DNA from: Pseudomonas sp. GD03944
GTDB lineage: Bacteria; Pseudomonadota; Gammaproteobacteria; Pseudomonadales; Pseudomonadaceae
Assembly (NCBI RefSeq): GCF_029839275.1
Contig: NZ_JAOCAH010000001.1
Coordinates: forward strand, 248,001-312,000
Length of the DNA: 64,000 nt
Reading direction: 5' to 3'
Below, one piece after another: positions 19,775-28,861 of the stretch. The notes under the pieces were generated by a model that worked only from the letters and a program-made list of their open reading frames with translations, did not search any database and had not been told where the DNA came from. The stretch's first letter is position 1, and every line of letters starts with the position of its first letter. Both the position numbers and the translations under genes were made by a program.

Positions 19775-21334
19775 TCAGGCCGGGTAACGGGTGATTCGCC
19801 GAATTGCCCGGTACAGCGGCCTGAGTTGCTTGTACATGCGCTGGTAGACCTCGACATACAGCTGCTCGTAGGTCCGCTGCGCCTGGGGATTGGGCTGGAA
19901 CACCCGGCCGACCCGGGTCATCGCCTGGATGGCCGTGGGGAAATCCGCATGCAGCCCCAGCCCCACCGCACAATCGATGGCCGCTCCCAGGCCAGACGTT
20001 TCATAGACATGCGCCCGCTCCGCCGGCAAGCCGAAGATATCGGCGGTCAGCTGCATGGCTGCGTCACTCTGCGAACCGCCCCCGGACACCCGCAGGCGGG
20101 TGATCTGCGTTCCCGAGCGTTTCTCGATCTTTTCCTTGCCCTGGCGCAACGCGTAGGCCAGCCCTTCCAGGATGGCGCGGTACAGGTGTGCCCGGGTGTG
20201 CACGTCGCCAAAGCCGATGATCGAGCCCTTGGCCTCCAGCCCCGGTTCGCGAATGCCCGGCGACCAGTAGGGTTGCAGCATCAGCCCCATGGAGCCTGGC
20301 GGCACGGCGTTGACCAGCTCATCGAACAGCACCTCCGGCTCGACCCCCAACCCCGGCGCCCGCTGCATCTCGAGCAGGCCGAACTGCTGCTTGAACCAGC
20401 TGACCATCCAGAAGCCACGGAAAATCATCACCTCGGTGTTGTAGTGATCGGGAATCGCCGCCGGGTACGGCGGGATCAGCGGCACGGTTTCCAAGTAGGA
20501 CCGCCGCGTGGTGTTGATGGTCGCCGTGGTGCCGTAGGACAGGCAGGCGATGTGCGGCTCCACCCCGCCCGCGCCCAGCACCTCGCAGGCCTTGTCGGCG
20601 CCGGCGGCGATCAGCGGCAGGCCTTCGGGAATCCCGGTGTGGGCGCTGGCCGCCGCGGTGATGGTGCCCAGTTGCTCGCCCGGCTTGTACAGCGCCGGCA
20701 GTTGCTCGCGACGTACCGGCATCGACAACCACTTCCAGTCCCGGGCGCCCGCCCAGCGCAGCTGCTTGTAGTCGAATGGCAGGTAGGCCACGCAGCAAGC
20801 CACGGAGTCGACGAAGCGCCCGCACAGGCGGTGGCTGAGAAAACCGGACAACAGCAACACCTTGTCGGTCCGGGCCCAGATCTCCGGCTGCTGCTGGGCG
20901 ATCCAGTTGACCTCGGCCTGGGCGCGGAAGTAATCCACGGTGGCCTCCAGACGCAGCAGCCTGAACAGCCAGCCCCAGGGGCCTTTCATCCGGCCCCGGA
21001 CCTCGGCCTGGCGCTGGTCCAGCCAGAGGATCGCCGGGCGCAGCGGCACGCCCTGGGCATCCACGTTGATCAGCGTGCCGCGCTGGGTGGTCAGCGACAC
21101 GCCCTTGATCAGCCGGCGGTCGATGTCCACCTGCTGCCACAACAGCTGACAGGCTTCGCCCAGGCTGCGCCAGTAGTACTCCGGGTCCTGCTCGGCCCAG
21201 CCGGGCTGGTCGGCGTAGTAGGCGTCCAGGTCGACCTTGCCCTTGCCGAGCAGGTTGCCCTGCAGGTCGAACAGCAGCGCCCGCACGCTCTGGGTGCCGT
21301 TATCGATGGCCAGCAGGTAGCTTTTCTCGCTCAC
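19775..21334 (-). CDS. FGGY family carbohydrate (glycerol-type) kinase
   Basis: The 519-residue protein belongs to the FGGY sugar/polyol kinases, with the N-terminal ATPase fold LLAIDNGTQSVRALLFD and the C-terminal signature region LRVSGGGSQSDAAMQL. FGGY kinases phosphorylate glycerol, xylulose and similar compounds; the specificity is not evident. The GTG start at 21334 was chosen because GAGGAG lies six bases upstream; an ATG at 21352 overlaps the stop codon of the previous gene and lacks a ribosome site, though translational coupling could use it. It is the last gene of an operon with a GlpD-like dehydrogenase and an AGPS-like oxidase, which suggests a glycerol- or alkylglycerol-type substrate. 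Confidence 0.88.
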   Translation of the reverse strand: MSEKSYLLAIDNGTQSVRALLFDLQGNLLGKGKVDLDAYYADQPGWAEQDPEYYWRSLGEACQLLWQQVDIDRRLIKGVSLTTQRGTLINVDAQGVPLRPAILWLDQRQAEVRGRMKGPWGWLFRLLRLEATVDYFRAQAEVNWIAQQQPEIWARTDKVLLLSGFLSHRLCGRFVDSVACCVAYLPFDYKQLRWAGARDWKWLSMPVRREQLPALYKPGEQLGTITAAASAHTGIPEGLPLIAAGADKACEVLGAGGVEPHIACLSYGTTATINTTRRSYLETVPLIPPYPAAIPDHYNTEVMIFRGFWMVSWFKQQFGLLEMQRAPGLGVEPEVLFDELVNAVPPGSMGLMLQPYWSPGIREPGLEAKGSIIGFGDVHTRAHLYRAILEGLAYALRQGKEKIEKRSGTQITRLRVSGGGSQSDAAMQLTADIFGLPAERAHVYETSGLGAAIDCAVGLGLHADFPTAIQAMTRVGRVFQPNPQAQRTYEQLYVEVYQRMYKQLRPLYRAIRRITRYPA

Positions 21335-21351
21335 GGTGCACTCCTCGCGCA

Positions 21352-22938
21352 TCAGGCCGTTGGCAGGCTGTAGCAGCGGTGCCAGAGCTGCAGGTAATCA
21401 CGTTGTTCCTGGTCCCAGCGCGCGTCGCTCCAGCCCAGGCGCAGCTGGCACAGCGAGCGAACGCGCGGCAGCTCGGCCACCGCGCCACCGGCCAGCAGCA
21501 GGCCGATCCGGGTACGGCGCAGCAGCAAGTCATCCAGGTGCAGCACCAGCTCGTTCTGCGCCGCCCAGGCCAGTTCGGCCCACAGGGTGTCGGTGCCGGC
21601 AACCGGCTCGCTGCCGACCTCGGCCATCAGCGCCAGCAGGCCGGGCAGCTCGCGCCCGTGCCGTCCGGCCAGACGCCGCTGCCGGGCCGGGCTGAGCCCC
21701 GGCATCGCGGGCGCTGTCGCGACCTTGAACACCGCGCTGCCCTGGTCGCTGACCGGACGCCCGACGAAGGCCGCGCAAGCCCGCAGCACTTCCAGCGCCA
21801 GCAGGCGGAAGGTGGTCAGCTTGCCGCCGGCCAGGGTCACGCAGCCGGGTTCGACCCAGAGGGCGTGCTCGCGCTTTTCGTCCGATGGCGTGCGCCCACC
21901 CGCGCCATCGCTGACCACCGGACGCACCCCGGCCCATGTGGACAGCACGTCCGCCGCCGTGATCGCCGCGCCAGGGAACTGCTGGCGGCAAGCCTCCAGC
22001 AGGTAGTCCAGCTCGTCCTGATTGATGCGGGCATCCAGGTCCAGCGGGTCGCGGTGGTCGAGGTCGGTGGTGCCGACCACCGTCGCCCCCTCCCACGGGA
22101 AGACGAACACCGGGCGCTTGTCGGCCCCGTGCATGAAACTGAAGGCATGGGCCACCGGCAGCCGCCAGGCCGGCAGCAGCAGGTGGCTGCCACGCAACGG
22201 GCGGATGTGCTCCAGCCCACCGTGGCGACGCAGGCTGTCGGCCCAGGCGCCAGTGGCCTGGGCCACGGCGCGGCAACGGAAGGTATGGCGCTGGCCGCTC
22301 TCCCGGTCTTCGCCGACCAGGCCGACCACCTGCTCACCCTCGCGCAGCAGCTCCACCACGCGCACCCCGTTCAGCGCCTCGCCACCGTCCGCCCGGGCCT
22401 CGCCCAGCACGCGCTGCACCAGGCGTGCGTCATCGGTCACTGCGTCGAAAAAGCGGGTACCGCCCAGCAGGCCGTCTTCTTTCAGGCCGGGCGCGAGGAA
22501 GCGCAATTGCATCAGCGGGTAGTAGAGGTGGTTGCGCTTGCCAGCCAGGGCGTCGTACACCGCCAGCAGGCCGCCGAACACCTTGGGGCCGGGAAAGCCG
22601 CCCTGGTAATGGGCCATGACGAAACTCAGGGGATCCACCAGACCGGGCGCTTCCTGCAACAGGCGCTGGCGCTCGCGCACCGAATCACGGGTCAGCTTGA
22701 GCTGGCCCTTGGCGATGTAGCGCAGCCCGCCGTGCACCATCTTTGACGAGCGGCTGGACGTGCCCCAGGCGAAATCGCGCTGCTCCAGCAGCAGGCAGCG
22801 CCAGCCGCGCCGCGCAGCTTCCCGCAGGATGCCGGCCCCGCTGATGCCGCCGCCGACGACGATCAGGTCCCAGTCCCGCGCCGCCAGCTCGGGCAGCGCC
22901 TGGTCGCGCCAGGCGGCGTTCCAGCTCGATGTGGTCAT
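21352..22938 (-). CDS. FAD-dependent glycerol-3-phosphate dehydrogenase-like protein
   Basis: The 528-residue flavoprotein resembles GlpD, oxidising sn-glycerol 3-phosphate or an analogue to the dihydroxyacetone phosphate form. It has the FAD motif VVGGGISGAGILREAARRG, then GTSSRSSKMVHGGLRYI and the C-terminal GlpD domain. It overlaps the upstream oxidase gene by four bases (ATGA) and its stop codon overlaps the longer start of the kinase, so the three are translationally linked. Since glpD is normally elsewhere with glpF and glpK, this copy probably acts on a modified substrate (inference). It is at the PA3025 position. Confidence 0.9.
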   Translation of the reverse strand: MTTSSWNAAWRDQALPELAARDWDLIVVGGGISGAGILREAARRGWRCLLLEQRDFAWGTSSRSSKMVHGGLRYIAKGQLKLTRDSVRERQRLLQEAPGLVDPLSFVMAHYQGGFPGPKVFGGLLAVYDALAGKRNHLYYPLMQLRFLAPGLKEDGLLGGTRFFDAVTDDARLVQRVLGEARADGGEALNGVRVVELLREGEQVVGLVGEDRESGQRHTFRCRAVAQATGAWADSLRRHGGLEHIRPLRGSHLLLPAWRLPVAHAFSFMHGADKRPVFVFPWEGATVVGTTDLDHRDPLDLDARINQDELDYLLEACRQQFPGAAITAADVLSTWAGVRPVVSDGAGGRTPSDEKREHALWVEPGCVTLAGGKLTTFRLLALEVLRACAAFVGRPVSDQGSAVFKVATAPAMPGLSPARQRRLAGRHGRELPGLLALMAEVGSEPVAGTDTLWAELAWAAQNELVLHLDDLLLRRTRIGLLLAGGAVAELPRVRSLCQLRLGWSDARWDQEQRDYLQLWHRCYSLPTA

Positions 22939-24530
22939 TTTGGCAACAGGACGCCCGGTGCCAGGCGCTGGTCTGGATCGAAATGGTCGGACAGCGCCTG
23001 CAGCGCCGCCATGCCCAATGCACCTTTTTCCGCCGCCAGGTACGGCGCATGGTCACGCCCGACCCCGTGCTGGTGGCTGATGGTGCCGCGCCCCTCGGCG
23101 ATGACCTGGCTGGCCGCGTGCTTGAGGGTCTGCCAGCGCGCCATCGCCTGCTCATAGCTGCTACCGGGGCGGAACACGTACGTGGTGTAGATGCTCGAGC
23201 CTTCGCCATACACATGGGACAAGTGGGTGAACACATGCACCTGCTCGCCCTCGCCCGCCAAGCCGTCGCGCAGGCTGCTCTCGACCTGGTTCAGCAGGCT
23301 GTCGACATTGCTCCAGTCGGTGGCGGTTTCCAGGGTGTCCACCGCATAACCGGCGCTCCACAGGGCATGGCGCAGGTAAGGGAAACGGAAACGGTTCTGT
23401 GCCCACTTCTTGCCCAGCAGGGTGCCGGTGAACACCCCGCCGAAGCCTTTCAGCAGGTGTTTGGCCTGTTTCAGCGAGGCCGCGTTCTGCACCCGGCTGC
23501 CGGTCACACCGAAGGTCAGCATGCATTTGCCATCCCCTGCGCCGCGCAGGGCCAGGTACTTTTCCAGCCAGGCGATCTGCTGCGGGTGACCGGCCAGGGC
23601 CAGCTGCGTGCGGGTTTCGATGGCATTCGACAGGCGCAGCATGGACAGCGGCACCCGCGCCTGGGCCAGGGTGCGGATGGCCTGCAACGCCTGGGCCCAG
23701 TTCGGCAGGAACACGGCGTAGAAGCGCTCGTCATCGGCCGGGCGGGAAATGCGCACCTTGACCTCGGAAATGATGCCGAAGCGCCCTTCCGAGCCCATGA
23801 TCACCTCGCGCAGGTCAGGCCCGGCGGCGGACGCCGGAAAGGTCGGAATCGACAGGGTGCCGGCAAAGGTCTCGACCTGGCCGCCGGCGAACAGTTGCTC
23901 GATCCGACCGTAGCGCAGGGACTGCTGGCCGCTGGAACGGCTCGCCACCCAGCCGCCCAGGGTCGACAGCTCCCAGGACTGCGGGAAATGGCCGAGGGTG
24001 TAGCCCCGCGCGCGCAGCTGGCTTTCCACCTGCGGGCCGTTGGCACCCGGGCCGAAGGTGGCGATCAGGCTGTCCTCGTCGATCTCGATCAGGCGGTTCA
24101 TGCGCGCAAGGGACAGGGTCAGCACCGGGCGTTCGCCGGCCTCCGGGTTGATGTGCCCGGCCACCGAGGTGCCACCGCCGTAAGGGATCAGCGTGACGTT
24201 CTGCTCGACCGCCCAGGCCAGCAGCTCGCGAATCTGCGCGGCGGTTTCCGGCAGCGCCACGCCATCGGGGAACACGCCAAAATCGCCGGAGCGCATCGCC
24301 AGCCAGTCCGGCAGGCTCTGCCCCCGCGCATGCCGCACGCGCAGTTCGGCATCCTGGGACACCAGCGGGTGGGCCGGCAGTCGGGACGGCGGCACCTGGC
24401 CGATGACCTGCTCCAGGGTGGCGTCGGCCAGCGCCTGGCCGGGGCCGACCAGCTCATTCAGGAAGGCCTCGCCCTGTGGCGGTAGTTCCACCACGGTCGC
24501 CTCGTCACCCCAGCCGTTCCAACGTCGCAT
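22935..24530 (-). CDS. FAD-binding oxidase resembling alkyl-DHAP synthase (AGPS)
   Basis: The 531-residue flavoprotein has a VAO/PCMH FAD domain (PYGGGTSVAGHI, WELSTLGGWVASRSSGQQ) and hallmarks of eukaryotic alkyldihydroxyacetonephosphate synthase: N-terminal MRRWNGWGDEAT and C-terminal RGTISHQHGVGRDHAPYL with the His tripod region. AGPS exchanges the acyl group of acyl-DHAP for a fatty alcohol to form ether lipids and uses FAD without net oxidation. The ATG at 24530 was chosen as GGAG precedes it and the AGPS-like sequence begins there. It is the first gene of a coupled operon. The name 'oxidase' is only a family name; direction and substrate are unknown. Confidence 0.88.
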   Translation of the reverse strand: MRRWNGWGDEATVVELPPQGEAFLNELVGPGQALADATLEQVIGQVPPSRLPAHPLVSQDAELRVRHARGQSLPDWLAMRSGDFGVFPDGVALPETAAQIRELLAWAVEQNVTLIPYGGGTSVAGHINPEAGERPVLTLSLARMNRLIEIDEDSLIATFGPGANGPQVESQLRARGYTLGHFPQSWELSTLGGWVASRSSGQQSLRYGRIEQLFAGGQVETFAGTLSIPTFPASAAGPDLREVIMGSEGRFGIISEVKVRISRPADDERFYAVFLPNWAQALQAIRTLAQARVPLSMLRLSNAIETRTQLALAGHPQQIAWLEKYLALRGAGDGKCMLTFGVTGSRVQNAASLKQAKHLLKGFGGVFTGTLLGKKWAQNRFRFPYLRHALWSAGYAVDTLETATDWSNVDSLLNQVESSLRDGLAGEGEQVHVFTHLSHVYGEGSSIYTTYVFRPGSSYEQAMARWQTLKHAASQVIAEGRGTISHQHGVGRDHAPYLAAEKGALGMAALQALSDHFDPDQRLAPGVLLPK

Positions 24531-24657
24531 TTGCCTCTCCCCGGATATTCCGATCACGCCTGTTGGCTGCCTATACTAGCCGGCCACGGTCGGGCGTCAC
24601 TGTCGTATCAGGACAGGCCATATCGCCAATCAAGCCAACCAGAACAAGAAAAAAACC

Positions 24658-25698
24658 ATGGATAACCTCGGCTATACCTCCGTCCCCGCCCTGCTCAAAT
24701 ACCTGCGCCATGCCGAGCACCTCGGCCTCGACATGGACCAGGCCCTGAGCGCCGCCGGGCTGACCGCCGAGGCCCTGGCCGACAACAGCAAACGCATCCC
24801 CAGCGAAGCCCACGAACGCCTGCTGCAGCACCTCATGCAGGTCTCCGACGACCCGCTGTTCGGCCTGCATTCGGCGCGCTTCGTGCAGCCGGGCTCGTGG
24901 AGCGTGCTGGGCTACATCACCATGAACTGCTCCACCCTCGGCGAAGCCATGAGCCGCATCGTTCCGTACGAGAAACTGGTGGGTGACATGGGCGTGAGCC
25001 GGGTCGAGCCCGGCGACGGGCACGTGAAGCTGATCTGGAACTGCCGGCACCAGACCGCGGAGATCCGCCGGCACATGGTGGAGAACGTGCTGGCGTCCTG
25101 GCTGCTCTATGCACGCTGGATCGCCGACTCGCAGCAATCACCCAGCGAAGTCTGGTTCGAACACCCCAAGCCCGAAGCGGCCGACCTCAACGAATACGAA
25201 ACCCTGTTTGGCTGCCCGATCCGCTTCGAGCAGCCCTGCAATGCGTTGCTGGTGCCCCTGGCCTACCTCGGCGTGCCGCTGCGCCAGGCCGACGCCACGC
25301 TGCTACGGACCCTGGAAGAACACGCCCTGACCCTGATGGCCGGACTGGACGACAACGAGCCGCTGCCCCTGCGGGTCAAGAACGCCCTGCGCCTGCTGCT
25401 CAAGGACGGTTTGCCGCGCAAGGAACGGGTGGCGGAAAAATTCGACATGACGGTGCGCACCCTGCAGCGCCACCTGCAGCACGCCGGCACCAGCTACCAA
25501 CAGATTCTCGATGAGTTGCGCCAGGAACTGGCCGAGCACTACCTGCTGCGCAGCGACCTGGCGATCCAGGACATTGCCAACTACCTGGGCTTCACCGAGT
25601 CGCGTTCGTTCCACCGCAGTTTCAAGGGCTGGACCGGGCTGACACCCGGCGAATTCCGCGAAAGCCGGCGGCGTGCCGCCGATACCCCGCCGCTGTAA
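24658..25698 (+). CDS. AraC family transcriptional regulator
   Basis: The 346-residue protein has an N-terminal ligand-sensing region of the OruR/ArgR-like arabinose-binding type (about residues 20-205) and a C-terminal AraC double helix-turn-helix (about 245-340; ERVAEKFDMTVRTLQRHLQ and LAIQDIANYLGFTESRSFHR). It is divergent from the AGPS-like operon, with a 127-base gap, and is likely its regulator. The operator was not identified; the ligand could be an alkylglycerol or fatty compound (inference). It is at the PA3027 position. Confidence 0.93.
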   Translation: MDNLGYTSVPALLKYLRHAEHLGLDMDQALSAAGLTAEALADNSKRIPSEAHERLLQHLMQVSDDPLFGLHSARFVQPGSWSVLGYITMNCSTLGEAMSRIVPYEKLVGDMGVSRVEPGDGHVKLIWNCRHQTAEIRRHMVENVLASWLLYARWIADSQQSPSEVWFEHPKPEAADLNEYETLFGCPIRFEQPCNALLVPLAYLGVPLRQADATLLRTLEEHALTLMAGLDDNEPLPLRVKNALRLLLKDGLPRKERVAEKFDMTVRTLQRHLQHAGTSYQQILDELRQELAEHYLLRSDLAIQDIANYLGFTESRSFHRSFKGWTGLTPGEFRESRRRAADTPPL

Positions 25699-25702
25699 CC
25701 GA

Positions 25703-25728
25703 CCGGGGCGCCGATGTCGGCGCCCCGG
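25703..25728. terminator. hairpin between araC-type gene and moeA
   Basis: CCGGGGCGCCGA and TCGGCGCCCCGG are perfect inverted arms separated by two bases, between convergent stop codons. There is no T-run. Confidence 0.5.
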
Positions 25729-25736
25729 CCAGACAC

Positions 25737-26951
25737 CTAACCGAGAATCTCGCTGAGCGGAATGAAGCGCAGGCTGTCGCCCTCTGCCAGCGTGCTGTTC
25801 TCCAGCACCTCGGCGATCCCCTCGGCCCAGGCAGCACTGCGCAGCACCCCGGAGCTCTGGTTCGGGTACGGCACCACCCGGCCATCCTGCAGACGGGCAC
25901 GCAAGTACTCGCGGCGCTTGCCCGGCTTGCTCCAGGTGAAGCCGGCCGGCATCGGGAAGCCCAGCGGCTCGACCCGCGTCACGCCCATGCGGCGCAGCAG
26001 ATAGGGTCGCGCCAGCAGGCCGAAGGTCACCAGGGTCGATGCCGGGTTGCCCGGCAAACCGATCACCGGCACACCCCGGAACTGCCCGCAGGTCAGCGGC
26101 TTGCCCGGCTTGATCGCCAGCTTCCACAACGCCAACTCGCCGGCCTCACGCAAGGCCACGCCGAGGAAATCCGCCTCGCCCACCGACACACCGCCGGTGG
26201 ACAGAATCAGGTCGACATCGCCCAGGGACGCCAGTGCCTCGCGGGTCTTGTCCAGGTCATCGACCAGGATGCCGGCATCCACCACCTCGCAGCCCAGGCG
26301 TTGCAGCCAGGTCATCAGCAGGCGCCGGTTGCTGTTGTAGATCTGCCCAGGCCCCAGCAGCTGGCCGGGTTCGACCAGCTCGTCACCGGTGGACAGCACC
26401 GCCACCCGCGCGCGGCGGCGCACCAGCAACTGGGCGGCACCGAGGGACGCAGCCAGGCCCAGCTCGATCGGCCCCAGGCGCGTGCCGGCAGGCAGTACGG
26501 CGTCGCCGGTGCGGGTTTCCTGGCCTTGGGGGCGCACGTTCTGGCCGACCCGCAACGGCTCGAGGAAGGTCACCCGGCCGTCATCCGCGACCTGCACGTT
26601 CTCCTGCATCTCTACCGTGTCGGCCCCGTCCGGCAGCGGCGCGCCGGTGAAGATGCGTGCGCAGGTTCCCGGCTGCAGCGGCTGCGGCGCGTTGCCCGCC
26701 TGAATCCGCTGACTGACCACCAGTGGCTCACCGGTCCAGTCCGCCAGGCACAACGCGTAACCGTCCATGGCACTGTTCGGCCATGGCGGCAGGTCCAGGG
26801 TCGCTACCAGCGGCTCGGCCAGCACCCGGCCGTCGGCCTGGCTCAACGGCAGCGACTCGCTCCCGGCAATGGGCGCGGCATCCGCCAACGCCATCAAACG
26901 CTCGAGGGCGGTCTCGACCGGCATCAGGCCCGGCTGGTCACAGCAGCTCAT
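25737..26951 (-). CDS. moeA: molybdopterin molybdenumtransferase MoeA
   Basis: MoeA inserts molybdate into adenylylated molybdopterin, the last step of molybdenum cofactor synthesis. The 404 residues have the family motifs: NSAMDGYAL, RIFTGAPLPDGADTVEMQE, VAVLSTGDEL, ILSTGGVSVGEADF and KPGKPLTCG followed by GLPGNPAS. The ATG at 26951 overlaps the moaB stop codon by four bases, giving a coupled moaB-moeA pair on the minus strand. Confidence 0.96.
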   Translation of the reverse strand: MSCCDQPGLMPVETALERLMALADAAPIAGSESLPLSQADGRVLAEPLVATLDLPPWPNSAMDGYALCLADWTGEPLVVSQRIQAGNAPQPLQPGTCARIFTGAPLPDGADTVEMQENVQVADDGRVTFLEPLRVGQNVRPQGQETRTGDAVLPAGTRLGPIELGLAASLGAAQLLVRRRARVAVLSTGDELVEPGQLLGPGQIYNSNRRLLMTWLQRLGCEVVDAGILVDDLDKTREALASLGDVDLILSTGGVSVGEADFLGVALREAGELALWKLAIKPGKPLTCGQFRGVPVIGLPGNPASTLVTFGLLARPYLLRRMGVTRVEPLGFPMPAGFTWSKPGKRREYLRARLQDGRVVPYPNQSSGVLRSAAWAEGIAEVLENSTLAEGDSLRFIPLSEILG

Positions 26952-27487
26952 CCACGGCTCTCGCAAGGCGCGGCCTGCTTCAGGTGCGGCACGAAGTTGC
27001 AGGGGCGGTGACGGGCGTCCAGTTGCTCGGCCAGGATGCCTTCCCAGGCGGTGCGGCAGGCATTGGTCGAGCCCGGCAGGCAGCACACCAGCGTGCCGTT
27101 GGACAGCCCGGCCAAAGCGCGGGACTGCACGGTGGAGGTGCCGATGTCGGCCACGGAAATCTGCCGGAACAGCTCGCCAAAACCGTCCACCTGCTTATCC
27201 AGCAGGCAGGTCACGGCCTCCGGGGTGCTGTCGCGGCCGGTGAAGCCGGTGCCACCGGTGATCAGCACCACCTGTACTTCGTCTTCAGCGATCCAGGTGG
27301 CGACCTGGGCGCGGATCTTGTACAGGTCGTCCTTGAGCAGAACCCGGGCAGCCAGGTTGTGCCCGGCGGCCTTGAGGCGGTCGACGAACAGTTGACCGGA
27401 GGTATCGGTTTCCAGCGTACGGGTGTCGCTGACGGTCAGAACGGCGATATTCAGCGGCACGAATACCGCCTCGGCCTTGTGGTTCAT
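26948..27487 (-). CDS. moaB: molybdenum cofactor biosynthesis protein MoaB
   Basis: MoaB-type proteins bind molybdopterin and in some organisms adenylylate it, as MogA does in E. coli. The 179-residue protein has the MoCF fold motifs [37 protein letters not shown] and [16 protein letters not shown]. The ATG at 27487 matches the family; upstream frame sequence is not conserved. It is divergent from mobA with a 68-base promoter gap. Confidence 0.95.
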   Translation of the reverse strand: MNHKAEAVFVPLNIAVLTVSDTRTLETDTSGQLFVDRLKAAGHNLAARVLLKDDLYKIRAQVATWIAEDEVQVVLITGGTGFTGRDSTPEAVTCLLDKQVDGFGELFRQISVADIGTSTVQSRALAGLSNGTLVCCLPGSTNACRTAWEGILAEQLDARHRPCNFVPHLKQAAPCESRG

Positions 27488-27555
27488 GGCAGGCTTCCAG
27501 TTGTCGGAGAGAATGCCCGATGTTATATCACAGCCCCGCCTTTGGAGGCCCTGCC

Positions 27556-28149
27556 ATGCCCGCTGCGACATTACGTCCCCCCTGCTCCGTGCTGCTGCTC
27601 GCCGGTGGCCGCGGCCAACGCATGGGCGGGCGCGACAAAGGCCTCGTGGAGTGGAACGGGCGCCCCCTGATCGCCTGGCTGCACGACCAGGTGCGCGGGC
27701 TGACCGACGACCTGATCATCTCCTGCAACCGCAACCGCGAGCAGTACGCCGCCTACGCCGATCACTGCGTGGACGACGGTGAGGCGGATTTCCCAGGGCC
27801 CCTGGCCGGCATCCGCGCCGGCCTGCGGATCGCCCGCCACGCCCAGGTTCTGGTCTTGCCCTGCGACGCCCCGCTGATCGACGCCGCCCTGATCGACAGC
27901 CTGCTGGAAAAAGCCAGCGAACGACCGGTCATGCTGCGCCAGGGCGAGTATTGGGAACCGCTGTTCTGCGTGATCCCCACGGCCCTCGCCGCTTCGCTGG
28001 AAAGCGCATGGCAGAGCGGCGAACGCAGCCCGCAGCGCTGGTTGCGGCCCTTCTCGCCGGTCGCGGTGGACTGCCCCCAGGGCGACCCGCGCCTGGCCAA
28101 CCTGAACACGCCCGAGCTGCTGACCCAGGTCAACAAAAGCCAACAATGA
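27556..28149 (+). CDS. mobA: molybdenum cofactor guanylyltransferase MobA
   Basis: MobA joins GMP from GTP to Mo-molybdopterin, forming the dinucleotide cofactor used by DMSO-reductase-family enzymes. The 197-residue protein has the nucleotidyltransferase motif [20 protein letters not shown], with the lysine needed for catalysis, and [14 protein letters not shown] lies seven bases before the ATG at 27556. It is divergent from moaB-moeA, so the three genes form a cofactor locus. Confidence 0.95.
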   Translation: MPAATLRPPCSVLLLAGGRGQRMGGRDKGLVEWNGRPLIAWLHDQVRGLTDDLIISCNRNREQYAAYADHCVDDGEADFPGPLAGIRAGLRIARHAQVLVLPCDAPLIDAALIDSLLEKASERPVMLRQGEYWEPLFCVIPTALAASLESAWQSGERSPQRWLRPFSPVAVDCPQGDPRLANLNTPELLTQVNKSQQ

Positions 28150-28229
28150 AGGGCGATCACGGAACTTGGCTGCCAATTCCCCATCTGAGCCAAGGTAAAC
28201 ACTTACGTACCGTGCAAGGAGATCTCACC

Positions 28230-28451
28230 ATGATTCAACGGACTATTCCCGCCCTGTTGCTCGCCCTTGGCCTGGTTACCCTGGCCGGCTGCGCATCGCC
28301 ATCAGTGATCACCCTGAATGACGGCCGCGAGATTCAAACCGTGGATCACCCCGATTACGACGACGAGTCCGGCTTCTACGAGTTCGAGCAACTCGACGGC
28401 AAGCGCGCCAAGGTCAACAAAGACCAGGTTCGCACCGTAAAAGAGCTGTAA
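28230..28451 (+). CDS. YgdI/YgdR-type small lipoprotein
   Basis: The 73-residue protein has a lipoprotein signal peptide ending in the lipobox LAGC with the lipid-modified Cys21. The mature part, ITLNDGREIQTVDHPDYD...DGKRAKVNKDQVRTVKEL, matches the DUF903 fold of YgdI and YgdR. These are membrane-bound lipoproteins of unknown function. AAGGAG at 28216-28221 precedes the ATG. Confidence 0.9.
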   Translation: MIQRTIPALLLALGLVTLAGCASPSVITLNDGREIQTVDHPDYDDESGFYEFEQLDGKRAKVNKDQVRTVKEL

Positions 28452-28463
28452 CCCGCCTCGAAC

Positions 28464-28487
28464 AGGCCCTGGCACGCCAGGGCCTGC
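28464..28487. terminator. hairpin behind the lipoprotein gene
   Basis: CAGGCCCTGG and CCAGGGCCTG form a perfect 10-base stem with a CACG loop, 13 bases behind the stop codon. It has no T-run. Confidence 0.5.
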
Positions 28488-28570
28488 GCAATGCCCCGAC
28501 ATTCCGCGTTTCCCCTCCCTGCACCGCTCGTCAGCTCCCCGCCGTCGGTAAAAAATTTCCCGCTAACCCC

Positions 28571-28598
28571 TTGTGCGGTAAAACTTTTTCAGTACAAT
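28571..28598 (+). promoter_or_regulatory. promoter of tRNA-Pro
   Basis: TACAAT at 28593-28598 (five of six bases of the -10 consensus) lies 12 bases before the tRNA, with a weak -35 TTGTGC at 28571-28576 and a 16-base spacer. Confidence 0.5.
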
Positions 28599-28609
28599 CT
28601 CGACCTATT

Positions 28610-28686
28610 CGGAGTGTAGCGCAGCTTGGTAGCGCGTCTCGTTCGGGACGAGAAGGTCGCAGGTTCGAATCCTGTCTCTCCGACCA
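28610..28686 (+). tRNA. tRNA-Pro (anticodon CGG)
   Basis: The 77-base gene folds into a standard cloverleaf: acceptor CGGAGTG with CTCTCCG, anticodon stem TCTCG/CGAGA enclosing loop TTCGGGA (anticodon CGG), T arm GCAGG-TTCGAAT-CCTGT, and encoded CCA. The acceptor stem has one T6-T67 mismatch. This tRNA decodes CCG proline codons. It marks the left edge of an accessory region, a usual integration position for mobile DNA. Confidence 0.95.
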
Positions 28687-28693
28687 AATCCCC

Positions 28694-28723
28694 AAAAAGC
28701 CCGCCTTAAAAAGCGGGCTTTTT
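28694..28723 (+). terminator. terminator of tRNA-Pro
   Basis: AAAAAGCCCGC and GCGGGCTTTTT form a perfect 11-base stem with an eight-base loop and T-tail, eight bases after the tRNA. The arms also recur in the terminator at 30817-30846. Confidence 0.9.
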
Positions 28724-28777
28724 CGTTTCTGCTGTTTTTCCTTCTCAGCTTAGATATCTGCGCACCCTCCACCCTCG

Positions 28778-28829
28778 GTGACGCAGAGCGTCACGGGATG
28801 CGTGCCCACGCGGAGCGTGGGTACGATCA
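28778..28829. repeat. dispersed double-hairpin element, copy 1
   Basis: Two short hairpins, GTGACGC/GCGTCAC at 28778-28794 and CCCACGC/GCGTGGG at 28805-28821, are joined by CGGGATGCGT and followed by TACGATCA. The same 52-base unit occurs at 59104-59155 with only four differences, so this is a dispersed intergenic repeat like REP elements. Confidence 0.85.
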
Positions 28830-28861
28830 AGCCCTATTGTTTCAGCCTATCCTGCCCAGAA

